A stretch of DNA of 64,000 bases from Sclerotiophoma versabilis (lineage: Eukaryota > Ascomycota > Dothideomycetes > Pleosporales > Didymellaceae): positions 365,001 through 429,000 of the forward strand of contig JAAROD010000014.1 of assembly GCA_012274445.1 (NCBI GenBank), written 5' to 3'. Below the pieces are notes generated by a model that was not told the DNA's origin, did not search any database, and saw only the letters and a program-made list of their open reading frames with translations. The translations under genes and the position numbers were made by a program. The stretch's first letter is position 1, and the number at the start of each line of letters is the position of its first letter. Positions 22,754-33,604 of the stretch are shown here, piece by piece.

Positions 22754-23257
22754 ATGCGACGAAAGTACAACTTAGAACAGACCGGTCTTCTCTTGGGTCA
22801 TGAAGAGCCGTACGAGCTGGAAAAGGTGTGGATAAGGGGTCTGGTAACAGACACGTCTACCATTGAAAATGTGTTAGCGTCTGCCGGTGGTAGCATTTTT
22901 GAATGCCTAAATATCAAGAGAGCCGGAGGGCCGGCCGGGCAGGTGGATTTCAGCAGCAGAACGAAGGGGATTGCAGTGTACCAGAAGAGGCAAGGTAAGG
23001 CTGCGAACCTCAATATCACTGCACCGACGTGGAAGGAGTTGAAGCAGACCACTGTGACCATGATCTTCAAGTTCGAGAATCCAGTGGAGTTTGAGCGGGA
23101 AAGTGGCAATCCTGCTGGAGATCATATTCATATCATGTTGATGACCCATGCGACAGCGGCTAATCTCAGTGGCTTGAAGCAGATGGAGCGGGCCGTGAGC
23201 GGGGAGGGTCTATCAGCTTCGCACCGTTTCTCCATTTCAGGTGTAGATCTAAGCTGA
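22754..23257 (+). CDS. Hypothetical protein, 167 aa
   Basis: A single frame begins at ATG 22754 (MRRKYNLEQTGLLLGHEEPY). I do not recognise the family. It has an even mix of charged and hydrophobic residues and alternates strand-like and loop segments (TTVTMIFKFENPVEF, GDHIHIMLMTHATAANLSG), as a globular domain would. There are no cysteine clusters, membrane helices or signal peptide. It stands alone between triplet repeats and a decayed minus-strand gene, and could be a remnant of a longer gene. Confidence 0.42.
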   Translation: MRRKYNLEQTGLLLGHEEPYELEKVWIRGLVTDTSTIENVLASAGGSIFECLNIKRAGGPAGQVDFSSRTKGIAVYQKRQGKAANLNITAPTWKELKQTTVTMIFKFENPVEFERESGNPAGDHIHIMLMTHATAANLSGLKQMERAVSGEGLSASHRFSISGVDLS

Positions 23258-23448
23258 TAATCAGAGAGGTTGGCACCGGGATCCCGAGATCCCGAGATCG
23301 TCTCGGTACGTAGCCCTAGGCAAGAGGGGTTGTTCCGACAAGGACCGTCACCCTTCTTGAACCAACGCAGTATGAATCTATGTATATAGGTACATAAATG
23401 TATTCACAAGGAGAATTGGACGAGAGACCTGCTAGGATAGCAGGAACT

Positions 23449-23751
23449 TTACAAGATGTCATTCAAATCGACATTTGAGCCGCATAGAGGCTTCCCATCT
23501 TGACCCGTCTTTTCTCCCGTGAATTTTGACACTAGGGCTGGTAGCACTATGCCGATAGAAAGCATGACACTGAGGCCACCAAACGCCTCTACCGTATTGT
23601 CCGGGCCGCAAACCGAGCGCACCTTCCTAGGTGCTCTGATCAACAGCTGCCGCCCTGTTGCATCGACTGCGCTCGCACGAATAGCTCCTCAGGCTCGCCT
23701 CAGTGTGGCGATGAGCTGGTCAAGTTTAGCATCACTCGTTCCTTCTGGCAT
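23449..23751 (-). pseudogene. Short gene remnant with one in-frame stop
   Basis: A 101-codon frame opens at ATG 23751 (MPEGTSDAKLDQLIATLRRA) and continues in frame past a TGA at 23689-23691. It then passes through LLIRAPRKVRSVCGPDN and a hydrophobic stretch FGGLSVMLSIGIVLPALVS to a stop at 23449. The continuity across the stop suggests a former coding exon with a Cys/Arg to stop change, perhaps with a lost upstream part. The family is not recognised. Confidence 0.35.
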
Positions 23752-23814
23752 GATGCTCCTTCATCTGTTGGGAGAGATCCAGCGTGCTATTTCACGGGGG
23801 ATCAGGAGGGACAC

Positions 23815-25263
23815 CTATAGGAGTGCGTCTCCGTAAGTTAAGCGTCCCTGGAAGATCGTATCTGCGGGGAAGTTGAGCCAGATCTTCTTGTCGATGCCTG
23901 GCGCCACTATCTGCATCCTGGAGGCCGGTAAGGTCGCACTATCGCTTGCTGTCTCGAGAGACCTACGACGGTGGCGTGGCGCAGGAGATTCTACATTTGA
24001 CATTTCCGACATCCATTGATCAAATAGCTCAATGTCGTTTGCAACTGACTGTGTCGACGCGCTGCTAGCGACTTTTTTGCCTGCCTCCGAGTCCTGACTC
24101 ACGTTGTCCCGTTCCAAAAGACTCCTGGGAACTGTAAACAGTGCCAATATCTGCATGTGCCTACCAACATGGTGTTTGAATTGACTCGGTGTAACACTGA
24201 TTACGGTGCCATGCATTTCAGAGTTAAGCTTTTCGAGGTTTACTCGCCCACTGTCACAAAAAGGACACTCGGAAGCAGGGATAGCGCTTACTGGAAGTGC
24301 AGCCGGCGGTTATTGCTTCCAGTTGACTCTCGTCTCTCTCAGGCAGATGACGTTGCCCAAGGTGCTGTCGAAGAGGCTCAGGATTTTGATAGGTTGCCTC
24401 TTGACACAAAGGACATTCCCATGTTTTTTGATGATTAGATAATTCATGTTGAAACCAGTTCTCACGGTTAGAGAATAGCTTGAGATCACAGGTGTCAAAA
24501 GTACACAGGTACGGGCGTAGATCAGTAGGGACGTGCTTGCGCCACGCAGCTTCTTTGCGGAAGCTCTGTATGGTCCAGCAGAAAAGGCACTCAAATGAGT
24601 CGTATCCCTCTGAAACATCGGAAAGGGTAGGCAGACGGATTTCGTCATCCTTGCCTTCGTCCCCAAGTGAATTCGCAAACGACGTGTACAATTGAGAATC
24701 CTCCAAGACCTCTTCAAGTACGGCAGAGCTCAGAGGAAGCAACATAGATGCTGTTGTAGATTAAAGCGTGCTTGGCCGTTCGTACACCTGCGTCGAGCTG
24801 GACTTGGAATGGGGACGAAGGTCGAGTCGTTTGACGCTTTGGGCAGAAATTTGAGTACTACGGCTAGGAACCGTACGTCCTTCAATTGCTCGAGCAAGCT
24901 ACTGTCTATGCTCTCGCGCATATCGAAGGTAACGTCTTCTTTGTGTGATAGCTTTACCTAGACGAAGCTTGAGCCACTCATTAGGCGCCTGGTCTAGCCT
25001 GGGAAACTTCTGCGCAACATGAGCAACATCAAAGAATTCGTTGAACAGGTTTGGTCCGCTCAAGGCTTGAGCGAATCGGTCGCGAGGACTGTGTCTACGT
25101 ATAAGCATAGACAAACGGAACAGGCCAGTAATGAAATCCTTGGTGATTCTAAACGACTCTTCGGCTTCGGTCGAATGGACTCAGTGATGGTTTGGGGTGT
25201 CGAGCCTTGATGCATCGCAGATATCGTCGCGATCAGAATTTTCGTACTCATCCTCGTCATCAC
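23815..25263 (-). pseudogene. Broken C2H2 zinc-finger protein gene
   Basis: Blocks typical of a Pezizomycotina family with an N-terminal helical domain and degenerate C2H2 fingers appear in order. They are EEESFRITKDFITGLFRLS-like and ..RFAQALSGPNLFNEFFDVAH (25114-24899), ..WLKLRLGKAITQRRRYLRY, and FECLFCWTIQSFRKEAAWRKH with CTFDTCDLKLFSNRENWFQH and CPLCQEATYQNPEPLRQH (24745-24254). The last block is CPFCDSG..FKHHVGRH (about 24270-24130). The frame changes three times, and the N-terminal frame holds a TGA near 25180. Some jumps could be introns, but I could not place GT-AG pairs that explain all of them. If intact in other isolates it would be a probable DNA- or RNA-binding protein. Confidence 0.5.
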
Positions 25264-25420
25264 TGTAGATCAGGCGATTTGGCTGTTCACCTGAAGCGAT
25301 GCTGCGTACTGTCGACTCTAGTCAGGCATGTCTCCACAAAGCACAGGATATGATGCCGTACTAGTAACGAGGCAGTCCATCAAATCTTGCAGGTGATCAT
25401 AGACTTGGGTTGCGATGTTT

Positions 25421-25563
25421 GAACCTTTAAGCTAAATAGTCTACTCTACACTACTTATTATTACTCTCTATTATTATAGTGTTTTACTAGATAATAACCT
25501 AACCTCTTATAGACTCTTTTATACTAGTGCTTATAAGCTTTACTTAAAGTATAACTTTAATAG
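25421..25563 (+). repeat. RIP-mutated fragment of the chromovirus LTR
   Basis: This AT-rich piece aligns with the 3' part of the 499-bp LTR at 52821-53319. It shares the order of GCTAGATAGTCTACTCTA-, TATTGCCACGGTGTTTCACTAG- and AGTGCTTACGAGCTTTGCTT-like words, with C to T and G to A changes (for example GTGTTTCACTAGGC read as GTGTTTTACTAGAT). It also has a small internal deletion. It lies about 17 kb from the transposon block, so the family also inserted in the gene-bearing part. AT-rich sequence continues to about 25765. Confidence 0.75.
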
Positions 25564-25767
25564 TAAGTTTTAAGTACTATTTGTTATAATTCTTAGTTAA
25601 TACTCTTAGTAATATAGTTTTAGTTTGCTTAGAAGGTAGTGTTATTACTTAGAGAGTTGCAATGCTTAAGTTTCTACTTTACTTGTTTTTTATATTCCTA
25701 TAAATCTATATTATACTAATTTTCTATAAGGTACACAAAGATTGAAAATATAATTTAAATGATTGAG

Positions 25768-25806
25768 CAGTTCTTTCACATACGACCATAGGACGTTGAA
25801 AACAAG
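25768..25806 (+). repeat. Dispersed repeat, copy B
   Basis: Second copy of the 39-bp repeat at 20155-20193; it borders the AT-rich LTR fragment. Confidence 0.8.
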
Positions 25807-25901
25807 GCTTCCCGTTCGCTCAGCCCTATTTAAGCAACGTACCGGCGGATTAGTAGTTAGGTGGGTGACCACTAGCGAATACCCGCTGTTGTATGTTTTT
25901 T

Positions 25902-25950
25902 TTGCATTTTCTTTGCCTTCTCCAAACTGGAGAGGGCAAAGAAAATGCAA
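25902..25950. repeat. 22-bp inverted repeat (hairpin)
   Basis: Arms 25902-25923 and 25929-25950 are reverse complements with one mismatch, separated by five bases. It lies immediately before the transporter fragment. It could be a terminator-like hairpin or a transposon scar. Confidence 0.85.
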
Positions 25951-25957
25951 TCGTTGA

Positions 25958-26110
25958 ATGAGAAGCAGTTTGGCAGCTCAATGTTGTGTAGTTGCCAGGC
26001 CTCAATCACTGCCAGCAGAAGGGAAGAGGCTCCTCCAGAGAGTAGCTATAGTTAGATCTGCATGGCTGCCTGCTTCACAATTAATTGCGTTTTTCAGTGG
26101 CGACATAGCT
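25958..26110 (+). pseudogene. Fragment of the monocarboxylate-type transporter
   Basis: From about 25970 the DNA aligns with the 5' end of the transporter pseudogene at 40001-41456. Shared stretches include the CTCCTCCAGA, GGCTGCCTGCTT and AATTAATTGC words. Read in the transporter frame it gives PPE..ICMAACFTINC against PPDGGYGWVCVAACFTINC. It contains a TAG where the relative has TGG. Only the first exon-sized part is present. Confidence 0.7.
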
Positions 26111-26376
26111 AAATCCGCCTACGCTAGTTCCAACAAACCACTCCTTGCCCTAGCATCTATCAGCAACAGTATCATTGTTAAGCTTAGCAGCTATAAGCAG
26201 TAGAGTGTCAGTATGAGACGCCTTTCTTACATATATCTTGAGCATTACAACAGAGTGCAAGAGTTATGGGGTATATGGGACATACATCATGTACATGTGT
26301 GATAGGAAGATAGGCAAATTTCTATGAATTGCGATTTGAATGCAGGTATCGATCTAGAAACCTGGTCGCAAAGTTA

Positions 26377-27139
26377 CTAGTGAACAGTCACTTGGTTCGC
26401 TTGGTTCAGGACCAATTCAGTCTCCTGTAAAGCAAGCTGCATGGCCTCGCCACTCTGTCGATCCCCTTTCCAGTTGATACCTACTAGCTCAAAGTCGAGA
26501 ATTGTGAGTTGATCAGTGGCATCGTCCCATAGTAAGTTTCGGAGATGTCTCAGATCATCGTGATAAATCCCTCGTCCAAGTGACAAGACGAAAAACTGCA
26601 GTAAAGCTTTGCGCACATTCTCTTTCTTCTCGTGTAGCAGATCCGGCCAACACGTGCGCAGACGACTCCCATTTCTCCATTCCATCACTAAGACCTTGGC
26701 TCCAAGATGCACATGCTGGGCGGGGTAGCTGGCATCTAGAAGAATCTTTGGAGTAAGACCAGTATCAACCATTGCGTGAAGCGCGCTCGTCTCGTTCTTA
26801 TACCTGGAACTATTGTCAGCCTCAGCCTTTTCTTGCTCATAAAACGAAGACGTGCATTTGGAGCATCTCTCTGCCTGCAGGAGCAGCGCTCACTTCCCAT
26901 ATTTTGATTATGGCTTCTTGATTCTCAAAAGACCCTCTGTAGACGATACATCGGTGGATCGCATCGAAAGTTTTCGTGGCAATGCGGCAGCTGAGCCGAA
27001 CATACTTCGTCTCCCCGAGTTCGCAGCTGTAGAGAATGACATCTTCACTGGGTACCAGCGCTGTTGCTGGGATCTTTTGTTCCATCTCCATCTTGGAGTG
27101 GCGATAACCGAATATTGTGGCCAGCAGATGGAATGTCAC
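26377..27139 (-). CDS. APH / protein-kinase-like fold protein, possibly broken
   Basis: The C-terminal block (26772-26377 and upstream to about 26840) has the catalytic order of fungal aminoglycoside-phosphotransferase/kinase-like proteins. LGAKVLVMEWRNG (hinge) precedes GIYHDDLRHLRNLLWDD (HxDL..N-type loop, one residue longer) and LTILDFELVGINW (DFE in place of DFG). The N-terminal block (27139 to about 26880) has YVRLSCRIATKTFDAIHRCIVYRG and AIIKIWEV, i.e. the Ala-x-Lys strand. The two blocks are in different frames around 26830-26890. An intron there would be very short, so a frameshift is possible. The substrate is unknown. Confidence 0.6.
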
Positions 27140-28255
27140 CTATTTCAATTAGGTCTTATTACATCTCATTGTTGAAAGATTATTGGATCTTCTCATAAAC
27201 CACTAAGCAAATTCATTGGAACGCGAATCAGCAAATCCCGCTGCTGCTCGGGTTGTAGTGGGGTGCATTCGTTGAGTATGCAGTAAGGATTGCATGCTTA
27301 CGCCCTTATACCCGCGTACTTGGCCGCCACTGTGAGCTGAATGGCTGTGCAGGCGCCACAGCGATCAGATACGGTAAGCTGCATGCCAAGAGATCTCAAT
27401 TTGTGTGAACTTGATGACAAGAAGTCAGTATTAAAGGTGGTTACCACCAAATGAAATGTACACAGGCTAAACATGCTTGTAATAATCGAAGAACATGTGT
27501 CGAAGAAAAGGATTTCGGGGCCCCGGCTAGGTTGTTGTGTTGTCTTCGAACATTATGGGAACAATTAGGCTGCGGGATAGAATCATAGCTCTTCACCGGT
27601 TTATGCGCCATCCTGTCGTCGTACGATAGTGCGGCACGTCAGATGGCAATGCATCCTCGACTCTCGGCTCGAGAGAGACGCCCACCATTCCGAAGGATGG
27701 AAGAAGTAATCAAATGCAGTAGCTATAAACGGTGACTATGACTAACTGAAGCTGTCGCCTAGAAGCTGCGCTGCAATGTAGTCAACCACTTATGGTACTT
27801 ATGGCGCATACAGCACACGGAAGCTGCAGCAACCGCAAATAGCGACCAAAGCACAAATGACAGTTTGCCTTTGAACAAAGTGGGGTATACATATAGGCTT
27901 TTAGTGCAGAAGGTGCCGCGTATTACGAGATAGTGCTTGTCGGTATATGATTGGGATACACTCAAGGCTGATGTGAAGCTGACGAACCACATTCTCAATG
28001 GTTGCTGAGTGCATGTTGCATCATGATTTACCGATCATAAACAACATGCATCAGAGTGAATAAACGAAGACAGACTTATGGATAAGAGAAATAGATCATG
28101 CGAATCTGGACCTATCTGTTGCGGAACAGCTGGCTTCACCTAAAGAGTCTGTCTAGGTTGCTCCGCCCCCGTCACACTAATGATCTGACCCTGTCAATGT
28201 TATGAACAAACACGTGAGGCATCCATTAAAGGCTACGTAGGATCGTATAGCACGC
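27140..28255. other. No confident gene
   Basis: One minus-strand frame (27998-27759) contains a hydrophobic stretch GKLSFVLWSLFAVAAASVCC but has no family match. Nothing else is supported. Confidence 0.45.
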
Positions 28256-29349
28256 TCATTGAAACACTAATGCACGCATCTCGATACTCTCTCTTAGTCG
28301 CGCATCGGGAGGCGCCTCCGGGTGGATGAAGGATGCATGTGGGCAGCCTGCAGAGTTGGTCAGGAGATTGATAGCACATCATTGTAATGAACTCACATTC
28401 AGCGATGCCGTTCTTCTCCGTGGCCTGCGAGTCACACATCTTGACCAGCCATACCTCGTGGGACATTTGCGAGTCTAGGTAATACCACTTCTGAGCGGGA
28501 TTGTGGTAGATTTTGTAAAGCTCACTGACATAGTGTGGGAACACGAGGTCAACGGCAACAAGATCTTTCCTGTCCACCGTCTGATAATCGCAGACAACAA
28601 GAGGGTGGTCTACAATGGGCCCAAACAAGGGCCTCCAGACACTGTCATTCATCAATACCCGCTGTAAGCACTTGAATCCCCGATGCGCGACTCACTTGAT
28701 TTGTTGAATGCGCCCTTTCAGTAGCTCCGTGTCCTCGCCAAACTCCATCTTCACATGTGTCAGAGCCGAATTAAGCGTGTGATCTGTATGTACTGGGTTA
28801 GCAATCACGAGGCTTCATCCGGAAAACGTGTTTCCCTCACCAACATGTGGTCTGATGCTAGGTGGTGCTGAATATTCCTCGCCAGCATCGGCGTTGGCAT
28901 TTGTGATACCGGTGCGTCGAAGCTACATACTACAAGTCAGACTTTTGGCATCTCGATCCAGGCTGGCATCAACAAAAGTGGTAACTTACCGAATGGTCGA
29001 ATATGATAACATGTTTAGCTTTCAGCTTGGACTTTAAAAAGTCTTCGATCTCTGCAAAGTGCTCTTTCTTCACTCTCGTGCCATTGCGCCAGTCCGTGAA
29101 ACTGGTGTGGTGCGTGGCGACTTCGAAGCCATGCTTTTCCAGACTGAAGTCTTGTTCGTGACCTCTGATATCGCGAATCACGACAGGCTTTTCAATGGAT
29201 CCGTAATTGGTCTGTAAGGCCCCAGGAGTGCTAAAGGGGATGGTAGAATAATATGGTTTCTCATTCTTGTGCTCTTCCAGGACCTTGTAGAAATGCATCG
29301 TAGCTGTGCATTCTGGAAACTCCGGGGGTGGCTGGGAGACGGTCGCCAT
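28256..29349 (-). CDS. CmcJ/AsaB-like Fe(II)/2-oxoglutarate-type hydroxylase/desaturase
   Basis: Five exons join in phase to 288 residues: 28990-29349, 28841-28922, 28696-28783, 28397-28641 and 28256-28347. The four introns of 49-67 bp have GTAAGT/GTGAGG/GTGAGT donors and TAG/CAG acceptors. The product belongs to the fungal AsaB / bacterial CmcJ (cephamycin methoxylation) family. Hallmarks are TNYGSIEKPVVIRDIRG (about 46-62), IRPHVDHT with the HxD metal pair (H146, D148), VWRPLFGPIVDHPLVVCDY, FPHYVSELYKIYHNPAQKWYY, and CPHASFIHP followed by RLRES (distal His and the Arg expected to hold the co-substrate). Such enzymes hydroxylate or desaturate secondary metabolites. No pathway genes flank it, so the substrate is unknown. 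ATG 29349 was chosen as the first ATG in frame. Confidence 0.9.
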
Positions 29350-30433
29350 TATGATTACTGACAGCTCAGTCTGCTTAGAAGTAAGTAAGATTGGTTCCAA
29401 TCGTCAAAAATTACCGTGACCGTACTTGTCTTTGTAGTTGCTGGTTGTCGACTTTATCATTCACAGCGCCGCTGGTTCAGACACCCACAGCTACAGCTGT
29501 TATTGAAACGCCTCCAAGGCTGGATTTATGGTCTATCAAAGGATTGGCTTAGGTGCTTATGCCTGCAAGGTCCTCTAGCTCAAGGGATACGATTTGCTTC
29601 GTACAGGGGTGGAGCATGTACAATCTTCTGCCCCTCACCTCCTGCATGATGACACAACTCGGTCGGGCCTGCATTGCTTCTGCAGGAATCTGATCGGTAT
29701 TGTCTCTTCCCAATCTGTTAAATTTATGAATCCCGGTAGACCTGGCCATTGACGACGTTTTTTGCGTTCTAGACTCATCCGGTCATCTTACACTTTAAGG
29801 TAGCCGCGATAAACCTGACTTCTTCTAATTCTGCCAAGTACTTAGTAGGGGAAGTAAGGCCAATTTGGATTCACCACTCAAACTAAAGGTCTTACACCTT
29901 CCAGATTATGCTCCACCTGTATATCTTCAACCGCGAAGAAATAAGACCAAAGTGCCTCACAACTGACCTCCGGAGGCTGTGCATACACATAGCCAGTTGC
30001 TCAGACTTTCTGATAAGAACTAATACAGGAGACTCACAAGTGGATGCCTTTTGATACACCTAGAATGGTTCTTAAAGTGGATCACAGTAGACTTTTCAAT
30101 ACACCATCTTTCATGCATGGGTACGTAGACAACCGCGTGAATATCCTAGACGCGCCTTAATACAGCAAGGATTATTGTCCTAAAACAGTTGACCGCAGTC
30201 ACCCATGATCGTTACTCGCAAAGGTGGGTTAACCCACATCGAATCATTCTCTACTATGGTATCGGCTAGATAGCAAGTCACCCACCCCGCCTGAAACGTG
30301 GTAACTTGAAAAACAACTGATACAGCCCTCCATCTCATGCAAAGATTCCTATCTCAGCCTAGATGCTCGACATCCAATGAAGACCTTGGGGGCCATGGCC
30401 TGCTGTGGACCACTTCTGAGTGCAGCCCGTGCC
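29350..30433. other. No confident gene
   Basis: I see no supported coding frame, RNA gene or repeat. Frames up to 77 codons (29416-29749) look like chance. Confidence 0.45.
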
Positions 30434-30440
30434 TATAAAA
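30434..30440 (+). promoter_or_regulatory. TATA box of the Trp-rich small gene
   Basis: TATAAAA lies 120 bp upstream of the ATG, with a CT-rich stretch near 30470-30550 between them. Confidence 0.6.
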
Positions 30441-30559
30441 TTGGGGCTTCCCACCAAAAACATACTGGAAACCTTTCTATCTGACTGTCGTATCATTATA
30501 ATTTATCCTTTTAGATTCCACTTCTGACGTGTCCATACAACGCTTGACCTCTTTACATC

Positions 30560-30920
30560 ATGTCTCAGGAAAACACCCAGCCTCAGACGGAGCAGCCTTG
30601 GAAGAAATGGTACGAGATTTGATCGATTCTAGACGTTGTGATGAAGCTGACCATCCCAATTTGCAAGGCTCGCTATGGAGAAGGACCAGACTGTTGAAGG
30701 TGATTCCAAGAAGCCATGGCAAACTTGGAAGCCGAACCCGGATAATCCTGCCGAGAAGCCATGGCTCATTTGGAACTCCGGTGAGGGCACCGAAAGTGCT
30801 GGAATGAGAGACGATCGTCCTCATAATGCTGCCTCGTTTTCCTTCAGTAAGACCTCCCCTTTCTACTGAGCCGTCAGTAACGCCTAATAATCGGTTGCAG
30901 AACTCAAAAAGAAGGATTGA
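30560..30920 (+). CDS. Small Trp-rich repeat protein, 82 aa
   Basis: Three exons join in phase: 30560-30609, 30668-30846 and 30901-30920. The introns are 58 bp (GTACGA..TGCAAG) and 54 bp (GTAAGA..TTGCAG, with CTAAT as a likely branch site). The protein has three copies of a short motif, QPWKKW, KPWQTW and KPWLIW, spaced about 20 residues apart, followed by a basic tail FKLKKKD. It has no signal peptide or membrane helix. I know no named family. The clean splice signals, the TATA box and the motif repetition argue that the gene is real. It may be a stress- or conidiation-type small hydrophilic protein, but that is a guess. Confidence 0.7.
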
Positions 30921-31480
30921 GGGAGCCGAGGCATTTCAGCTAGCAGTTTTGGGGGAAGCGCCAATCCTTATGACTATTATCAGACTTGTGTTTGTGATTG
31001 TCTGAGTGCGCTAAGCGGCTCCATTGACAAACTCCCGTTACCTACCAGGCTAGCTCCAGTCTAATTTGCTCTGCATGCATTCATGATAGCCTCAGATAGC
31101 TTCTCTCATTTACAGCTATTCGATGAACTGCTATTCTGTATTTGTAATTTACGTGATCAGCGCAGTTCAAAGCCCAGTTAAGCGGCCTAAACTGTATTCC
31201 GTGTCTCTATGTACCAGTACGGTTAGCCTTTTGACGTTTGTATGCATATCACCCGCGGAGTTGCGGGACTTCAGCTCATTAACCCCCACGCAGGGGGCGG
31301 TGCTCGTAATTCTGACAGTTTTTGGCTACCCAGGCATGGTCCTCATAACTTTGGCTCAACAAATTATTTTGTAGATATAGAACTACTTACTTTTCGTGCT
31401 TGAGACACACAATCGCCTTCACGCATCGACGGATACCCGTGCATTCGACTTTAGTCGCTGAAAGGGACATTACTTGAGCC

Positions 31481-33151
31481 ATGTCGACTTCAAGGTCATC
31501 TAAACTACTTGAAGAGCTTCTCGCTTTTGTCAACTCTTCCTCTAGTCGTATCTGAACCCATATCTAGCCTTACATGAATATACGATCTGATGTCCTCTAG
31601 CTTTCCACGCCGTCAATGCAGTTCAGAAGCGCATTGAAGATAATGATTTCGAACGTATTATGGTCAGTCCTTTCTTCTTCTTTGTCCTCCCATATTTAGC
31701 CCTGCTCAAACCATACCTCCTCAACGGTACTCTAGTCGCTTACTAACACTTCCCCACAGGAGCGCGATCCATGGGACAAAACGTTGGTCACGGGGCGTAG
31801 ATACTATGTCACTCGGAACGGTTCCTCTATCATAGCTTTCGCAACAGGCCGAAAATGGAAGCCCGGGAATCCAATTGCAATAATAGGTGCCCACACCGAC
31901 TCGCCCGGTCTCCGAATCAAACCTATCTCGAAACGAGTCAACGAGGACTTTCTGCAAGTAGCCGTCGAAAGATATAGCGGGGCGTTGTGGCATACTTGGT
32001 TCGATCGTGACTTGAGCATGGCCGGGCGTGTAATGGTGCGAAGCCACGGGCCATTACAAGCCGATTCGTGGAGGGAACTCGTGCACCAATGCCTTGTCAA
32101 GGTGGAAAGACCAATATTTCGTATTCCAACGTTGGCTGTCCATCTAGATCGCCAGGAAAGCTTCCAGTTCAGTAGAGAGGACCATTTGCTGCCGATTGCA
32201 GGTTTGATTCAGGCCCAGGGATACGGCACGAATCAGATGGCACACGACGTTGGGAGTCCTGCTCGTCAAAACCCCCTGCCAAGTCCTGAGCAAAGGCATC
32301 ACCAACCGCTTCTTGAGACAATCGCTGCTGAGTGTGGAATAAAAGCTGAAGATATCATCGATTTCGAGATGATGCTTTATGATACACAGAAAGCAGTCTT
32401 GGGAGGCTTAAGCCATGAGTTCATATTTGGGTCGCGCTTGGACAACTTGATCATGTCATTCTGCGCAGTTGAGGGACTTTTACAATCCCTCTCAACTCCT
32501 GGCGCTGAGGATGACGATACGATTCGTCTCGTTGCGCTTTTCGATGACGAAGAAATAGGGAGTCAGACGGCTCAGGGAGCTGCTTCGAACTTTCTTTCTT
32601 CAGTGATACGCCGCATCTGTCTTCTCCAGAGGTCAGATATAGCACTGAATGATGAAGATGATGTGCTCCTCTCAGCTACTACATATTACGAGCAGACCTT
32701 GTCGCGTTCTTTTGTCATATCCGCTGACATGGCGCACTCGGTTCATCCAAACTACTCCTCGAAGTACGAGACAGGACACAGACCACGGATGAACGGTGGA
32801 GTTGTGATCAAAATCAATGCGAGAGGTCATTACTGTGCCGACGCTCCGGGCATAGCTTTGTTGGAAGAGGTAGCTCGGCGGGCTCGGCGATCGTCCACCG
32901 ATACTGTAAAGACATGTGGAGTCCCCTTGCAACTTTTCGTTGTTCGCAATGATTCCTCATGTGGTAGCACCAATGGGCCCATAATTGCTGCAGCGCTCGG
33001 TGTCCGCACGATTGATGTCGGCAATGCGCAGCTCAGCATGCACAGCATTCGAGAGACGGCAGGCTCTCACGACATAGAATATGCAGTCAATTTGTTTGAG
33101 AGTTTCTTCACGCACTACCGGGCACTGGAGCGTGCGATCGAGATGGATTGA
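31481..33151 (+). CDS. APE4: Aspartyl aminopeptidase (peptidase M18)
   Basis: Exons 31481-31544, 31601-31662 and 31760-33151 join in phase to 505 residues. The introns (56 and 97 bp) start GTCGTA and GTCAGT and end CTAG and ACAG. All M18 metal ligands are visible: AHTDSPGL (His 87), GSRLDNL (Asp), FDDEEIGS (Glu-Glu), ISADMAHSVHPNY (Asp) and QLSMHSIRE (His). The yeast homologue Ape4 is cytosolic and carried to the vacuole. It removes N-terminal acidic residues. The length is near the family norm (about 490). The N-terminus (SSKLLEELLAFVNSSSTFHAV) fits the family start without a propeptide. Confidence 0.95.
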
Positions 33152-33604
33152 TGAGCATGGTAGGTGGTGGAATTTCGTGCCTGGCAGACGTTGGAGAAAG
33201 TTGGAGGCTTCTCGGATAGTGTCACCAGGTGTTACAAGACTTCGTTCCTGTTGAGGTACCTAACTGGCAAAAATGATACTGAATCTATACAACGACCTAT
33301 AGCTTATCTAAAGCTCAGCAAATAGATACTCCTAGAGTAATTTGATTTGTAGAAGTTAGGATTAACGGGTGCATCAGCAACTGGTGCTTCGGGACTCTCC
33401 TAATTTGACGGGGACGAATGCTTGCGACACCTGATCGTACCAGTAGTCGGACGCCGGAGCAGCGAAACTCCGGCCACCTGGGCAGCTGCATGTAGGAGGC
33501 GTGAGTCACGGGCGGCTACGGTAACACTGTATTGAATAGATTACAGTCTCGTCTCACCCCACAACCTGACCCAACTTTCTTCTCTCACCTTCCTTCAAAT
33601 CTGT
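33152..33604. other. Intergenic / promoter of ArgRS gene
   Basis: No gene. The stretch just before the ArgRS start (33555-33600) is CT-rich, as in many fungal promoters. Confidence 0.6.

Noticed and set aside
23275..23305. Short GATCCCGA repetition
   Set aside because: Two and a half units of nine bases; too short to be distinguished from chance.
26840..27175. 107-codon plus-strand frame
   Set aside because: Antisense of the kinase-like N-terminal block, which has recognisable family motifs.
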